Made by a program: the position numbers and the translations under genes. This document shows, one piece after another, positions 8,937 through 17,429 of a stretch of 56,667 bases of DNA; positions within the stretch are counted from its first letter, which is position 1, and every line of letters starts with the position of its first letter. The notes beneath the pieces were generated by a model. It saw only the letters and a list, made by a program, of their open reading frames with translations. It was not told the origin of the DNA and searched no databases. Source of the stretch: Sphingomonas corticis (GTDB taxonomy: Bacteria > Pseudomonadota > Alphaproteobacteria > Sphingomonadales > Sphingomonadaceae); contig NZ_JAAVJH010000016.1 in assembly GCF_012035195.1 (NCBI RefSeq), positions 1-56,667 on the forward strand. The letters run 5' to 3'.

Positions 8937-11141
8937 TCACGCCGCCTTCGGCATGCGGCCGAGCAGATCGTCGATGCGGTCGGACAGATCACGCAGCGGA
9001 TCGAGCGCACTGGAAAGCTGCTCCACCGCCCGTCCGAGCGCCAGATCGATCCCGCCGACATGCTCGTTCAGATGCGTTGCGTGCTCGGTCGAAGCTGCCT
9101 TGATCTGCTCCAGCGTCGCCGCAAGCGCGCGATCCACGCCCTCGAATCGCTCGCGATAGTCGCTCCAAGCGCGCGTCGCGCTATCGGTCGTTTCACCCAG
9201 GCGATCGCTGATGGTGGTGATCGCCGCACGGTGCGCTTCGGCAGCCTCGGCCTGCGTGGCGAGCGCCTCACCTGTTCGTCCGATCGCGGTGTTGATCGTT
9301 TCGCTGGCGGTGCGGATCGGCGTCGCCGCGACCTGCAGGTCGTTGGCGGCTCTGGTCAGAGTCGCCGCGACACCCTGCGTATCCTGCCCAACCTGCGTCA
9401 GCCGCGATGCGTGGTCGTCGGATGCGCGGGCGGAGCGCTCGAAGCTGCCGGCAAGCTCCTCCATCCTTGCCGCCGTCGCATGCAGCGTCGTCGTCAGGCC
9501 GCTGCTCGCCGCCTCGAACCGCTGACCGAAGGCGGCGAATGCCTCCGCCATGGCGCGGGCGCTGGCATCCGCCGCGCCGGCGACCGCGGCATCGATCGCC
9601 TGCCCCATGCCCGCGGCGGCCCGCGTCGTGCCGTCCTCCAGCGCCGCTGCCGCGCGCGCGAGAACTTCGGCGTTGCGCTCCGCCGCTGCAGCAGCGCCCT
9701 GGCTGAGCCCCGCACCCATCTCGGCCACCTGCCCACGCAGCTGATCGAACGACGCGCGAATGCCGGCGTTGGCTTCACCAAACCCGGCCATCGCCTCGCG
9801 AACGCCGGCACCGCTCTCCGCGGTTGCCTCGCGCACCGCCGCTCGCACCGCGTCCACTAACTCGGTCGTTGCGACCGACGACGCATGCCGCACCTCTTCA
9901 CCCATGGCGCGCATCGCGTCACGCTGCTCGTCCGCGATCGCCTGATAGGCGGCGCGTTCGTCTGCCACGTGCGTCGCTGCGCGGTTTGCGGCCGCCTCCG
10001 ACTGCTCGACCAGCCGGGTGCCCATGCCTTCGATCCGCTCGTTCAGCGTGGCAAAGGCGCGGCTGATGCCCTCGGATGCGGCAAGGAAGTCGCGTGCGGC
10101 TCCGGCGATCTGGTCACTTGCCGCCTGACTGCTCCCCTCCAGCCGGTCGTTCACGTGGCGCAGGTTCTCGGTCATACCCGTCAACGCGCCCGCGAGCGCC
10201 TGCATCTCGCCCCCGGCCTGCTCGCTCAGCGCCTTGCCGAACTCGCGGCCGATCTCGTTGAAGCTACCGCTCTTGAAGTCGTCGATGCTTCCCTGAATGC
10301 CGCTCAGTGCGCCGATCATCGGCGCCATCTGCTTTTCCAGATTATCACCGATGGCGAGCGCCAGATCGTGGCTGAAGGTCTTCAAAGCCGTCGTCTGCTC
10401 TCGCGCCTCGGTCAGCTGAAGCGCGGCGATACGCTGCGGCGGCGAGAAGAGGGTGCCGAGATCGAGGAGCTCCGCAATCTTCTCCAGCTTCGCTTGCGTC
10501 GCGGCATGCCAGCGGCGATCGACGACGCGCAAGATGATCGAGGCGACGACCCCTGCGATCGAAGTCCAGAACTTGACCGACGTGATCTCCAGCAGCTTGA
10601 TGAGCGCGCCAGTCATCGCGCCCGTGCCCTGCCCGCTCTGTAATGCTATCACCGTCGCGGTCAGCGCGGCGACGATGCCGAGAAAGGTGAACGTAAGGCC
10701 GACCGCGACGAAGATGTTCGCCCACCATGCCAAGATGCGGGTGTCATCGCCGAGGTGGAGGAAGTAGTTTTCCGCCCGCGTGGTCGCGCGCAGCGGCGTT
10801 TCGCTCTCGTCGAGGATGGTTTCGCGGAACTGGTTCCACGCCATTTGCATCTCTTCCGCGCGCTCACCGCCCGACGCCATCGCCTCGTTGATATCGTGGA
10901 AGTGCGCGGCAAACGCGTCCTGCGCTGCGTCGACGCTGTCAGCCTCACGCACCGGTTCGAGGGCCGCCAGCCGCGCAGTCAGCTCGCGCGTGACCGGGAC
11001 GTGGTATCGCCGCAGGTTGCGGAGGATAATCCCTGCGCACCACGCGAGAAGCGCTGCCGAAATCAGCAGCGCCGTATTCGGATTGCCGAACAGCCAAACA
11101 ACGATGGCATTCAGCAGGTTCACGTTCTGTCCCGCTCCCAT
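8937..11141 (-). CDS. zorA: ZorA, MotA/ExbB-like motor protein with long cytoplasmic tail
   Basis: A 734-residue protein. Membrane helices lie at about 22-40, 139-165 and 189-206, the last two flanking the conserved MotA/ExbB-type region. The remaining 500 or so residues are a long, alanine- and glutamate-rich helical tail with methyl-accepting-chemotaxis-like repeats, as expected of the ZorA tail that projects into the cytoplasm. A strong ribosome site (AGGGGG, 6 nt) precedes the ATG. It follows the HNH gene by 25 nt. ZorA and ZorB form the ion-driven membrane complex that perceives phage injection and signals through the tail to ZorC and ZorD. Confidence 0.92.
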   Translation of the reverse strand: MGAGQNVNLLNAIVVWLFGNPNTALLISAALLAWCAGIILRNLRRYHVPVTRELTARLAALEPVREADSVDAAQDAFAAHFHDINEAMASGGERAEEMQMAWNQFRETILDESETPLRATTRAENYFLHLGDDTRILAWWANIFVAVGLTFTFLGIVAALTATVIALQSGQGTGAMTGALIKLLEITSVKFWTSIAGVVASIILRVVDRRWHAATQAKLEKIAELLDLGTLFSPPQRIAALQLTEAREQTTALKTFSHDLALAIGDNLEKQMAPMIGALSGIQGSIDDFKSGSFNEIGREFGKALSEQAGGEMQALAGALTGMTENLRHVNDRLEGSSQAASDQIAGAARDFLAASEGISRAFATLNERIEGMGTRLVEQSEAAANRAATHVADERAAYQAIADEQRDAMRAMGEEVRHASSVATTELVDAVRAAVREATAESGAGVREAMAGFGEANAGIRASFDQLRGQVAEMGAGLSQGAAAAAERNAEVLARAAAALEDGTTRAAAGMGQAIDAAVAGAADASARAMAEAFAAFGQRFEAASSGLTTTLHATAARMEELAGSFERSARASDDHASRLTQVGQDTQGVAATLTRAANDLQVAATPIRTASETINTAIGRTGEALATQAEAAEAHRAAITTISDRLGETTDSATRAWSDYRERFEGVDRALAATLEQIKAASTEHATHLNEHVGGIDLALGRAVEQLSSALDPLRDLSDRIDDLLGRMPKAA

Positions 11142-11166
11142 GTCGACCCCCTTTGCGCGCGACTGA

Positions 11167-11949
11167 TTACCGCGGCGTCACCTCGAACCCATACCGTGCA
11201 CGATGCCAAGCCAGCTTCGCGCGGTGTCCATCCACCAGCGTCAGCAGCGGCGGCACGCCCAATGCCGCGCGCGACGCGTCGCCGAGCGTGGGCGAGAACA
11301 GCGCCGCACCGTCATTGTCGAACGTCACCAGCCCCGCATCGAACGCCGCGTCCCAGTGCGCCGCCAGCAACAGCCCGTTGTGGACATCAAGGCGCTCCGC
11401 ATCGCTCGCACACGCGGCCCAGGGCACGATGTGGCTCGCGCGCAGCAACGCGGGCTCGGTGATCCCGGTCAGCGGGCAGCGCCCCTCCCAATAGGTCATG
11501 AGCGCACGGCGGAAATGATCCTGCCCGATCCGCACGCGCGTGATCCGGTCGGCCTCGGTATCGCCCAGCCCGGCCACCGCCGCCTCAAATTCGTGCAGCG
11601 GCAGCGTCGGCAGCGTGGTGGCGAGCACATAGGCGCGGTGCAGCGCGTCGCGCAGCGCGCGCTGCTCGGCGAACCCGAACGCCGCGCGCATGCCGTTGGG
11701 CACGGGCGTGGCAGCGGACGCGCCCAGTTCGGCTGCGACGCCGGGATGGCTGACGGCAAGGAACCACGCCGCGCCGCCGTCCGCCACCGCCAGCCCGATC
11801 TCGCCCGGCACGTTGATATCGGACGCGAAGTAGAGCCACCCGTCCGCCTGCCCGGTGTGGCGCCGATATCCATGATTGAACGACGCCTCCGCCAGCTCCG
11901 ACGCGAAGGCGGGCGGCAGGGTGCGCAGGCGGGTGGTCGTGTCGTTCAA
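11167..11949 (-). CDS. HNH endonuclease
   Basis: A 260-residue protein with a C-terminal HNH_2-type nuclease domain: GRCPLTGITEP (about 156-166), then LLRASHIVPW with H173, DVHNGLLLAAHWDAAFD with N191 and H198, and a following LVTFDNDG strand. The two cysteines of a classic zinc-knuckle HNH are reduced to one (GRCPLTG). The N-terminal 130 residues have no recognisable domain and could choose the target. It begins with TTG four bases after the preceding stop codon, so it is probably translated by coupling. It sits between the DISARM-like genes and zorA. Type II Zorya uses an HNH protein (ZorE), so a functional link to Zorya is possible but not shown. Confidence 0.82.
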   Translation of the reverse strand: MNDTTTRLRTLPPAFASELAEASFNHGYRRHTGQADGWLYFASDINVPGEIGLAVADGGAAWFLAVSHPGVAAELGASAATPVPNGMRAAFGFAEQRALRDALHRAYVLATTLPTLPLHEFEAAVAGLGDTEADRITRVRIGQDHFRRALMTYWEGRCPLTGITEPALLRASHIVPWAACASDAERLDVHNGLLLAAHWDAAFDAGLVTFDNDGAALFSPTLGDASRAALGVPPLLTLVDGHRAKLAWHRARYGFEVTPR

Positions 11950-11953
11950 TGGA

Positions 11954-12544
11954 TCAACCGTCAGCCGTCATCGCGGCAGTGACGGCGTTCCACGCACCAT
12001 TGGCCCATTTTGCAAATGCGCCCGGGTCGACCCGTTCCGCCAGCGGCATGATCATCTGCTGAGTGTAGAAGTAGTCCGATTCTGACTCCTCCTGTTCCCA
12101 CTCGGGCAGCTGCGCTGCGTCGAGCAGGTCGTTGTCATCCTCGTCCCACAAGCCGACGCCAAGCTGCACGCGCCCGCCGCGCTCCAGAGTGACACCTAGT
12201 TCAAGCAGGTAGCCTGGCCGTTCGAACGACCTGGAAAAGCAGCCGTATTCGAACACCGAGGCCGGATCGATCGCCATGTCTTCGCGGATGGGATCGCCTG
12301 GCAATCGTTCCTGCCAAGGTTTTGGCACCTCTCTCCACACGGCGTTCCACAGCTGCTCCAGAAACAGCGCGTGCTCTGCGCACGTCTGCTGCGCAGCCAG
12401 CCACGCTCGGTAGTAGGAGGGCAGATCGGGCCAGCGGAGCTTGGCGATCGTCGCCGTATCGTCACCGTCGAGCAACAGCTCGACTGCGAGTGTGACGTCG
12501 GGGTCGAGTGCATAATGAAGCACGCTGGGGGGAACGTCGATCAT
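11954..12544 (-). CDS. Unknown acidic protein in the defence operon
   Basis: A 196-residue protein that I do not recognise. It is rich in acidic and aromatic residues, with a cluster EWEQEESESDYFY near residue 155 and a repeated strand-like section LLELGVTLERGGRVQLGVGLW. No membrane helix, signal peptide or catalytic motif is visible. I use the ATG at 12544, which lies eight bases after the stop of the PD-(D/E)XK gene. The tight packing with two nuclease genes suggests an accessory subunit or inhibitor of one of them, perhaps through its acidic surface; this is conjecture. Confidence 0.7.
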   Translation of the reverse strand: MIDVPPSVLHYALDPDVTLAVELLLDGDDTATIAKLRWPDLPSYYRAWLAAQQTCAEHALFLEQLWNAVWREVPKPWQERLPGDPIREDMAIDPASVFEYGCFSRSFERPGYLLELGVTLERGGRVQLGVGLWDEDDNDLLDAAQLPEWEQEESESDYFYTQQMIMPLAERVDPGAFAKWANGAWNAVTAAMTADG

Positions 12545-12552
12545 GCCATCTC

Positions 12553-13284
12553 CTAATAGGCGCGGTGCCAAACGGTGCGGCGGAAGCGGCGGAATTCGTC
12601 ATCATCGCAACCCATGTCGCGCATTGATCGCTCAAGCTCGTCCATCAACGCCAGCCAGGATGTGCCCCGCCACGACTTGTTCTTGCCTAGCAGGCCACCG
12701 GTGCCTGGCGGCCGCGGCGCGACGACCAGCAGCACCGAACGATCCATTGCCCACCCAGACTTGCGCGCGTGCAGCAGCGCTTTGCGCAACTGTCCCGTCG
12801 TGAGCGCATGACCGAACTTCGCCTCTACGGAGGCGCCGATCCGCTGCTCACCGCGGTGAAGCTCGACAAGGATGTCGGTGCGGTTCTCCTCGGACACGCA
12901 GCGTGCAGATGTCGCGCTGAACTTATCGATGTCGACCGGGCACTTGCCGGCGCAGGTGGCCGCCGCCTTCACGAAGGCGATGGCGCGAGCGAGCCGCTGT
13001 TTATGATCGCCCGCGTTGAGGAAATGCACGAAGCCGCCGGTGATCTGCGGCTCGTGAAACTTCGCCCACGTGTGCGGCGCGACGTGGAAGCAATGATTGG
13101 CGTTATCGAGCCCGAACAGCGTCGACAACGCACCGCGATCCCACGCCGGCGCGGGGATCATCGGCAGGCCGCGGCGGATCAGCGGGGTCGGGTCGACCCG
13201 CGCGAACCAGGCTGTGAGCGCCGCCGCATCGTAGCGCGGCGCGGCGATCCGCGTCGCCGCGCGCCAGTCTGCCGCGGCGCTCAC
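12553..13284 (-). CDS. PD-(D/E)XK nuclease-like protein
   Basis: A 243-residue protein. Its centre has the arrangement of a PD-(D/E)XK nuclease: RTDILVEL with D137, then a strand ending SVEAKFG with E154 and K156, followed by a helix with a possible catalytic glutamine (TTGQLRKALL). The C-terminus is basic and aromatic (RRFRRTVWHRAY). The GTG start overlaps the methyltransferase stop by 4 nt, so the two are made together. A nuclease directly coupled to an Eco57I-type methyltransferase suggests it cuts DNA lacking that methylation. Separate DISARM systems normally carry a phospholipase-D protein (DrmC) instead, and none is seen here. Confidence 0.72.
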   Translation of the reverse strand: MSAAADWRAATRIAAPRYDAAALTAWFARVDPTPLIRRGLPMIPAPAWDRGALSTLFGLDNANHCFHVAPHTWAKFHEPQITGGFVHFLNAGDHKQRLARAIAFVKAAATCAGKCPVDIDKFSATSARCVSEENRTDILVELHRGEQRIGASVEAKFGHALTTGQLRKALLHARKSGWAMDRSVLLVVAPRPPGTGGLLGKNKSWRGTSWLALMDELERSMRDMGCDDDEFRRFRRTVWHRAY

Positions 13285-16200
13285 CGATAGCCCTCCACCC
13301 GCGGGCGGGCGCCGGCCGCCACCTGCGCGTCGTAAGCGGCGAGGACGAGGCGGCGGGTGCGGTATTCGCCGTAGCGGGCGATCTCGTTCTTCTGGAGGAC
13401 GCGGAAGGTTTCGGACGGGTAGTCGGCGCCCATCACGTCCTTGGGATCGAGCACGTAGCGCAACTCGTCGCGGGAGAGGCCGTAGGCGAGCGCATACCAG
13501 GCATCGAGCTCGGCACGCAGCAGCGCGCGGCGCGCCTCATCCCAGGCGAAGGGCGCGCCGTCATACCCCAGGTCGCGCGCGAAGGGGGCCATCGCGTGGC
13601 TGGTATAGCTCAGCTCCAGCACCCGCGGGACGATGAAGGCAAGGTCGGCTTCGGTGTAGGCGGTGGGGGGGAGGATGGGGAGCTGCTTGAAAACAAAGTA
13701 GGAAAGCGAGACTCCGTTCAACTTCTGTCTCGTTACCCAGTCCATGGGCAAACTGCTCATTTGAGCAAGCAGCGCAGCTAACCGCGATGGCGCCTCATCA
13801 GAGAAGATCAACAGGGTTTTATGACCAACGCCTCCAATCGGGTGGGCGACCGGCAAGAGTGTGCGTTCGTTCGTAGTGGCAGTAATGTCCTTCCATCCGA
13901 ACAACCATCTTCTTTCCCACTGCTTTGCTTGCAGTCGATCGGCGACTTCTCCGTAGCTGACCCAATAGAAAGGCTCAGGTTCGAACGTCGGGTCGGAATG
14001 ATCCTCGTTGGAGGTTTCCGGAAGCACGCGGTAGCCGCGATCATCTCCCCTCGACGCGTATGATGCTGCGCGGTGATCATAGAAGCTGCTCATCTTGGCT
14101 TCGTAGAGCGGGACGTAGCGCGCCTCGGCCGGCGCGTTGCTGCCGGTCGAGAGATCGAGGTGGTGCGCGTCGCGGCCGCCGGTCAGCGCCAGCCCCGGCG
14201 CGCGCGGCTGTGCCGCGTCGGCGCGCACCCAATCGCTGCCCTCCCGCACCCAGCCATCGGCGGCGAGCTGCGTGGCGGTGCGGAACAGCGCGCTGTCGCT
14301 CGTCATGTTGAACAGACCCTGCCGGAACTCGACGCCCCACGGATTGCCCGCGTCCCCTTTCGCCTCGTCGATCAGCACCGGCACGCGGTCGTAGATCGCG
14401 GCGGTCAGGCGGGCGTCCTCCTGCGCGCGGAAGACGGGGGCGGTCTTCGTATTGGGGTTGATCCGCGCGATCTCGCCCGGCGACAGGGTGAAGCGGCGAC
14501 GCCTGTCCTCCAGCTGCGCGGGATCGGTGAGGAAGAAGGCGAACTCGGCCTCGCGCACGTTGCTGCCGATCGTCAGCAGGCTGAACTTGAAGCTGCGGTG
14601 GACGCCGGGGAACAGCGGCTGGCTGTTCTCGAAATCGAACAGCCGCGCCAGCCGCCGCTCGCTCACCAGAGCCCCGAAGAACGGCGCGGTGGTCGCGTCG
14701 GTGGCGATGCCGGTCGGCACGATCACCCCCGCGCGTCCGCCCTCGCGCGTCAGGTTGAGGAAATGCTCGGCGAACAGGCCGTAGGTGTTCACCTTGCCGC
14801 GCGCGGTCAGGTCGAAGCGGCCGCTGGCGCGCGCGAAGTCGTTCATCGCCTCGAACTGGCGCTTGTCGCGCGCGAACTCGGCGAACAGCTCGGGCCGCTC
14901 GGCCTCCAGTGCGGCGATCGCGCGCTTGCGGGTGGCGCCCTTCAGCGCCGCGATGTCGGGCGCGCGTGCCTCGAAATACTCCTCCTCGCCGAGCTGCACG
15001 ACCTCCCAAGGCGGGTTGCCCAGCACCACGTCGAACCCGCCGCGCTCGACCATGACATCGGGAAACGCCAGCGGCCAGTGGAGCGCGCGCGCCGCCGCCG
15101 CCGCGTCGACCGCGGCACCTTCCAGTGGGCCATAGACCTGCCCGCCGCCCAGCTTCGCGCGCACATTCGCGGTCGTCGGCACCATGTTGCGCCCGCCGTT
15201 CAGCGGCACCTCGGTCTTGGGCAGCAGGAACGCCGCGACATACAGGTCGCACGCGACGCGGGTGGTGTAGGCGCCCAGACCGCGCTGCCAGTCCTCGAAC
15301 GCCGCGCGTTTCTTCTCCACCTGCCCGACGGTGTCCTCGGGCATCCGGCGCACGCTCGTCAGCGTCGCCGCCAGCCGCCGCGGCGGCATCGCGCCCGTGC
15401 CCTCGGCCCAGTTGAACTGGCCCTGGCCCTTCTTCGCGCTCCTGTTCTGCTGAGAATAGTATTTGGCCGCCGCCTTGCTGTCGCCGGTCAGCGGCTTGTA
15501 GGCGGCGTCGGGCACGCCCTCCTCCAGCGCGTCGAGGCTGAACACGCCCAGCAGCGCGTCGCCGCAGCGGATGTTGGCGTCGAGGAAGCCCAGCGGTTGC
15601 CCGGGGGAAACGCTCTCGATCCACAGCGCGACCTTGGCGAGCTCCACCGCCATCGGGTTGCGATCGACCCCGTGGATGCAGCGGCCGACGACGTCGCGTA
15701 AGCCCGCCTGCTCGTCGGGCGCGTCGGGATTGCGTAGCGCCGCGACCCGCCCCGCCATCCGCCGCGCGGCGCCGAGCAGGAAGTGCCCCGATCCGCACGC
15801 GGGATCGATCACGCGAAGGTTCAGGATCGCGGCGGCGGCGGGGTGTTCCCCCTTTCCGTTCGCACCGCGCTTGTTAGCATCCCCGATCCCGTTCGCACTA
15901 AGCTTGTCGAAGTGCCGTTCTTCGTCCGATCCCGGGGACAAGGACGGGGCTTCGACAGGCTCAGCCCGAACGGGGTTCGAGTCCTCCGCGACTGGCGGCG
16001 CGTTCGCCACCGCATGTTCCAGCACCGGATCGAGCGCTGAGTCGAGCAGCGTCTCCACCAGGCTGTCGGGGGTGTAGTAGCTGCCGCTGGTCTTGCGCGC
16101 GTTGCCCTTGGCGCCCGCGTCCAGGCTGAACGTGCCGTCGGGCGCGAGGAACGGTCGGATCTCGAGCAGGCTCTCGTAAACGCTGCCCAGCTCCTCCGTC

Positions 16201-17429
16201 CGCATATCGCGCCAGTTGATGCGGGAGCGGACCGAGTTCACCTCGATGAACCCAAGGCTCCAGATCGCGCGCAGGAAACGCCGATTGGGGATGCGCGCCG
16301 CCGCCATCACCGGCGTGCCCCCGCGCGCGAACAGCCCGCCGAGCGCGGGCAGGCCAAGCAGCGCCTGCCCCTGCTCCAGCGCGGCGAGCGTCACCTTCAT
16401 CCCCTCCCACGCGTCGTGGTGCGCGTCGTAGGCGGCGCGGCGCGCCGACCGCTCGCGCCAGAAGGCGAAGGAATAGCCCGCCTCGTAGAGCGCACGCGGC
16501 CCCTGACCGGTGTTGCGGGGATGGAGCAGGTCGCGCTCCTCCGCGACCGCGAGGAAGATCAGGCGATAGACGGTGCGCAGCAGCTCCTCGAACAGCCGCA
16601 TCGTGGCAGCGGGGTCGGTGGCGAGCTGGTCGCGGATCGCGGGATTCGCGTCGACCAGCCCCTGGCCCAGCTCCGCCAGCGCGGTCTCGACCCCCTCGCG
16701 CAGCCGCTCGCGCGCGGCGGTGCCCTGTTTCAGCCCCGCCTCGCGCGCCTGCTCCAGCGCGGCGTTCGACGGCGGCGCGCCCGCGGGCCCGAAGCGGCTG
16801 GCGTGCGTCAGCAGCCACCACGCGGTGAAGTCCGCGAACATCTCGTCGCGGAACATCGCGCCCAGGTCCGCCTCGATCCACGCCGCGCGCGTCAGGCTGG
16901 CATTGTCGCGCATCAGCCGCACGCGATCGCCCGCAAAGGCCAGGCCCCAGTAGAAGCCGGGATTGGCGTTCAGCCAGTCCTGCAACAGCACGACCGGGCT
17001 ACGCCGTGCGCGGCCCTCTGCTCCATCCCCGAACTCGGGCAGCGCGCGGGTGAAGCCGGTGAAGCGCGTGCCCTCCCATGATGGCGGCGCGATGCGATAC
17101 CGCCGCGTGCCCTCGTGATGATCGGCCGGACCGGTCAGGTCGTCGAACCCGAACGCCTTGGCGAGCAGCGCGCGCACGAACGCTGCGGTCTGCGTCGTCG
17201 TCGGTGCGTCGATCCGCGCATAATCGCGCCAGATGCCCTGCCCGATACGGAAGTATCGCGAGATCTCGTCGGCGAGCGTCAGCCCCTTGGGCACGTCGTA
17301 GCTCGCCGCCAGCTTCGCATCGCGGGGCGCGGCGGCGATGGCGGCAACCTGCTCGGGCGCGATCAGCCCGCCTTCGATGGTGACCGCTTCCAGCCCGAGT
17401 TCGGCTGCCTTGCGAAAGGCACGGGCCAT
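13281..17429 (-). CDS. Eco57I-type adenine-specific DNA methyltransferase (DrmMI-like)
   Basis: A 1382-residue protein. After about 480 residues of N-terminal helical domain comes SAM-binding motif I, VIDPACGSGHFLLGA (about residue 540), then GVDRNPMAVELAKVALWIES, and catalytic motif IV in VVLGNPPWEVV (about 804), the mark of N6-adenine methylation. The C-terminal third contains the target-recognition region and ends with LNGVSLSYFVFKQLPILPP and a BREX/DISARM-like tail. The ATG overlaps the DrmD-like stop by one base; a longer upstream extension of the frame is only antisense to that gene. It probably marks host DNA so that the DISARM-like helicases and coupled nuclease act only on foreign DNA. 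An imperfect palindrome is inserted in frame at about residues 485-514. Confidence 0.85.
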   Translation of the reverse strand: MARAFRKAAELGLEAVTIEGGLIAPEQVAAIAAAPRDAKLAASYDVPKGLTLADEISRYFRIGQGIWRDYARIDAPTTTQTAAFVRALLAKAFGFDDLTGPADHHEGTRRYRIAPPSWEGTRFTGFTRALPEFGDGAEGRARRSPVVLLQDWLNANPGFYWGLAFAGDRVRLMRDNASLTRAAWIEADLGAMFRDEMFADFTAWWLLTHASRFGPAGAPPSNAALEQAREAGLKQGTAARERLREGVETALAELGQGLVDANPAIRDQLATDPAATMRLFEELLRTVYRLIFLAVAEERDLLHPRNTGQGPRALYEAGYSFAFWRERSARRAAYDAHHDAWEGMKVTLAALEQGQALLGLPALGGLFARGGTPVMAAARIPNRRFLRAIWSLGFIEVNSVRSRINWRDMRTEELGSVYESLLEIRPFLAPDGTFSLDAGAKGNARKTSGSYYTPDSLVETLLDSALDPVLEHAVANAPPVAEDSNPVRAEPVEAPSLSPGSDEERHFDKLSANGIGDANKRGANGKGEHPAAAAILNLRVIDPACGSGHFLLGAARRMAGRVAALRNPDAPDEQAGLRDVVGRCIHGVDRNPMAVELAKVALWIESVSPGQPLGFLDANIRCGDALLGVFSLDALEEGVPDAAYKPLTGDSKAAAKYYSQQNRSAKKGQGQFNWAEGTGAMPPRRLAATLTSVRRMPEDTVGQVEKKRAAFEDWQRGLGAYTTRVACDLYVAAFLLPKTEVPLNGGRNMVPTTANVRAKLGGGQVYGPLEGAAVDAAAAARALHWPLAFPDVMVERGGFDVVLGNPPWEVVQLGEEEYFEARAPDIAALKGATRKRAIAALEAERPELFAEFARDKRQFEAMNDFARASGRFDLTARGKVNTYGLFAEHFLNLTREGGRAGVIVPTGIATDATTAPFFGALVSERRLARLFDFENSQPLFPGVHRSFKFSLLTIGSNVREAEFAFFLTDPAQLEDRRRRFTLSPGEIARINPNTKTAPVFRAQEDARLTAAIYDRVPVLIDEAKGDAGNPWGVEFRQGLFNMTSDSALFRTATQLAADGWVREGSDWVRADAAQPRAPGLALTGGRDAHHLDLSTGSNAPAEARYVPLYEAKMSSFYDHRAASYASRGDDRGYRVLPETSNEDHSDPTFEPEPFYWVSYGEVADRLQAKQWERRWLFGWKDITATTNERTLLPVAHPIGGVGHKTLLIFSDEAPSRLAALLAQMSSLPMDWVTRQKLNGVSLSYFVFKQLPILPPTAYTEADLAFIVPRVLELSYTSHAMAPFARDLGYDGAPFAWDEARRALLRAELDAWYALAYGLSRDELRYVLDPKDVMGADYPSETFRVLQKNEIARYGEYRTRRLVLAAYDAQVAAGARPRVEGYR
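15888..15974. repeat. REP-like imperfect palindrome inserted in the methyltransferase gene
   Basis: Two 25-nt arms, 15888-15912 and 15950-15974, are reverse complements with four mismatches and enclose 37 nt. The arms contain the GCTTGTCGAAG / CTTCGACAGGC cores typical of dispersed palindromes in sphingomonad genomes. On the gene's strand it encodes VRAEPVEAPSLSPGSDE and HFDKLSANG, low-complexity residues just before SAM motif I. A degenerate partial copy of one arm lies at about 15858-15882. The reading frame is kept. Confidence 0.8.

Noticed and set aside
8936..9061. Longer start for zorB at 9061
   Set aside because: The additional 42 residues are read from the 3' end of zorA in another frame and do not look like a MotB-type N-terminus.
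15595..15620. Third parS-like site (GCCCGGGGGAAACG)
   Set aside because: Only one arm matches the palindrome; it lies in coding sequence and lacks symmetry.
13281..17429. BREX (PglX) assignment for the methyltransferase
   Set aside because: The enzyme resembles PglX, but no BrxA, BrxB, BrxC, PglZ or BrxL gene is present, while DrmD-like and DUF1998 helicases adjoin it.
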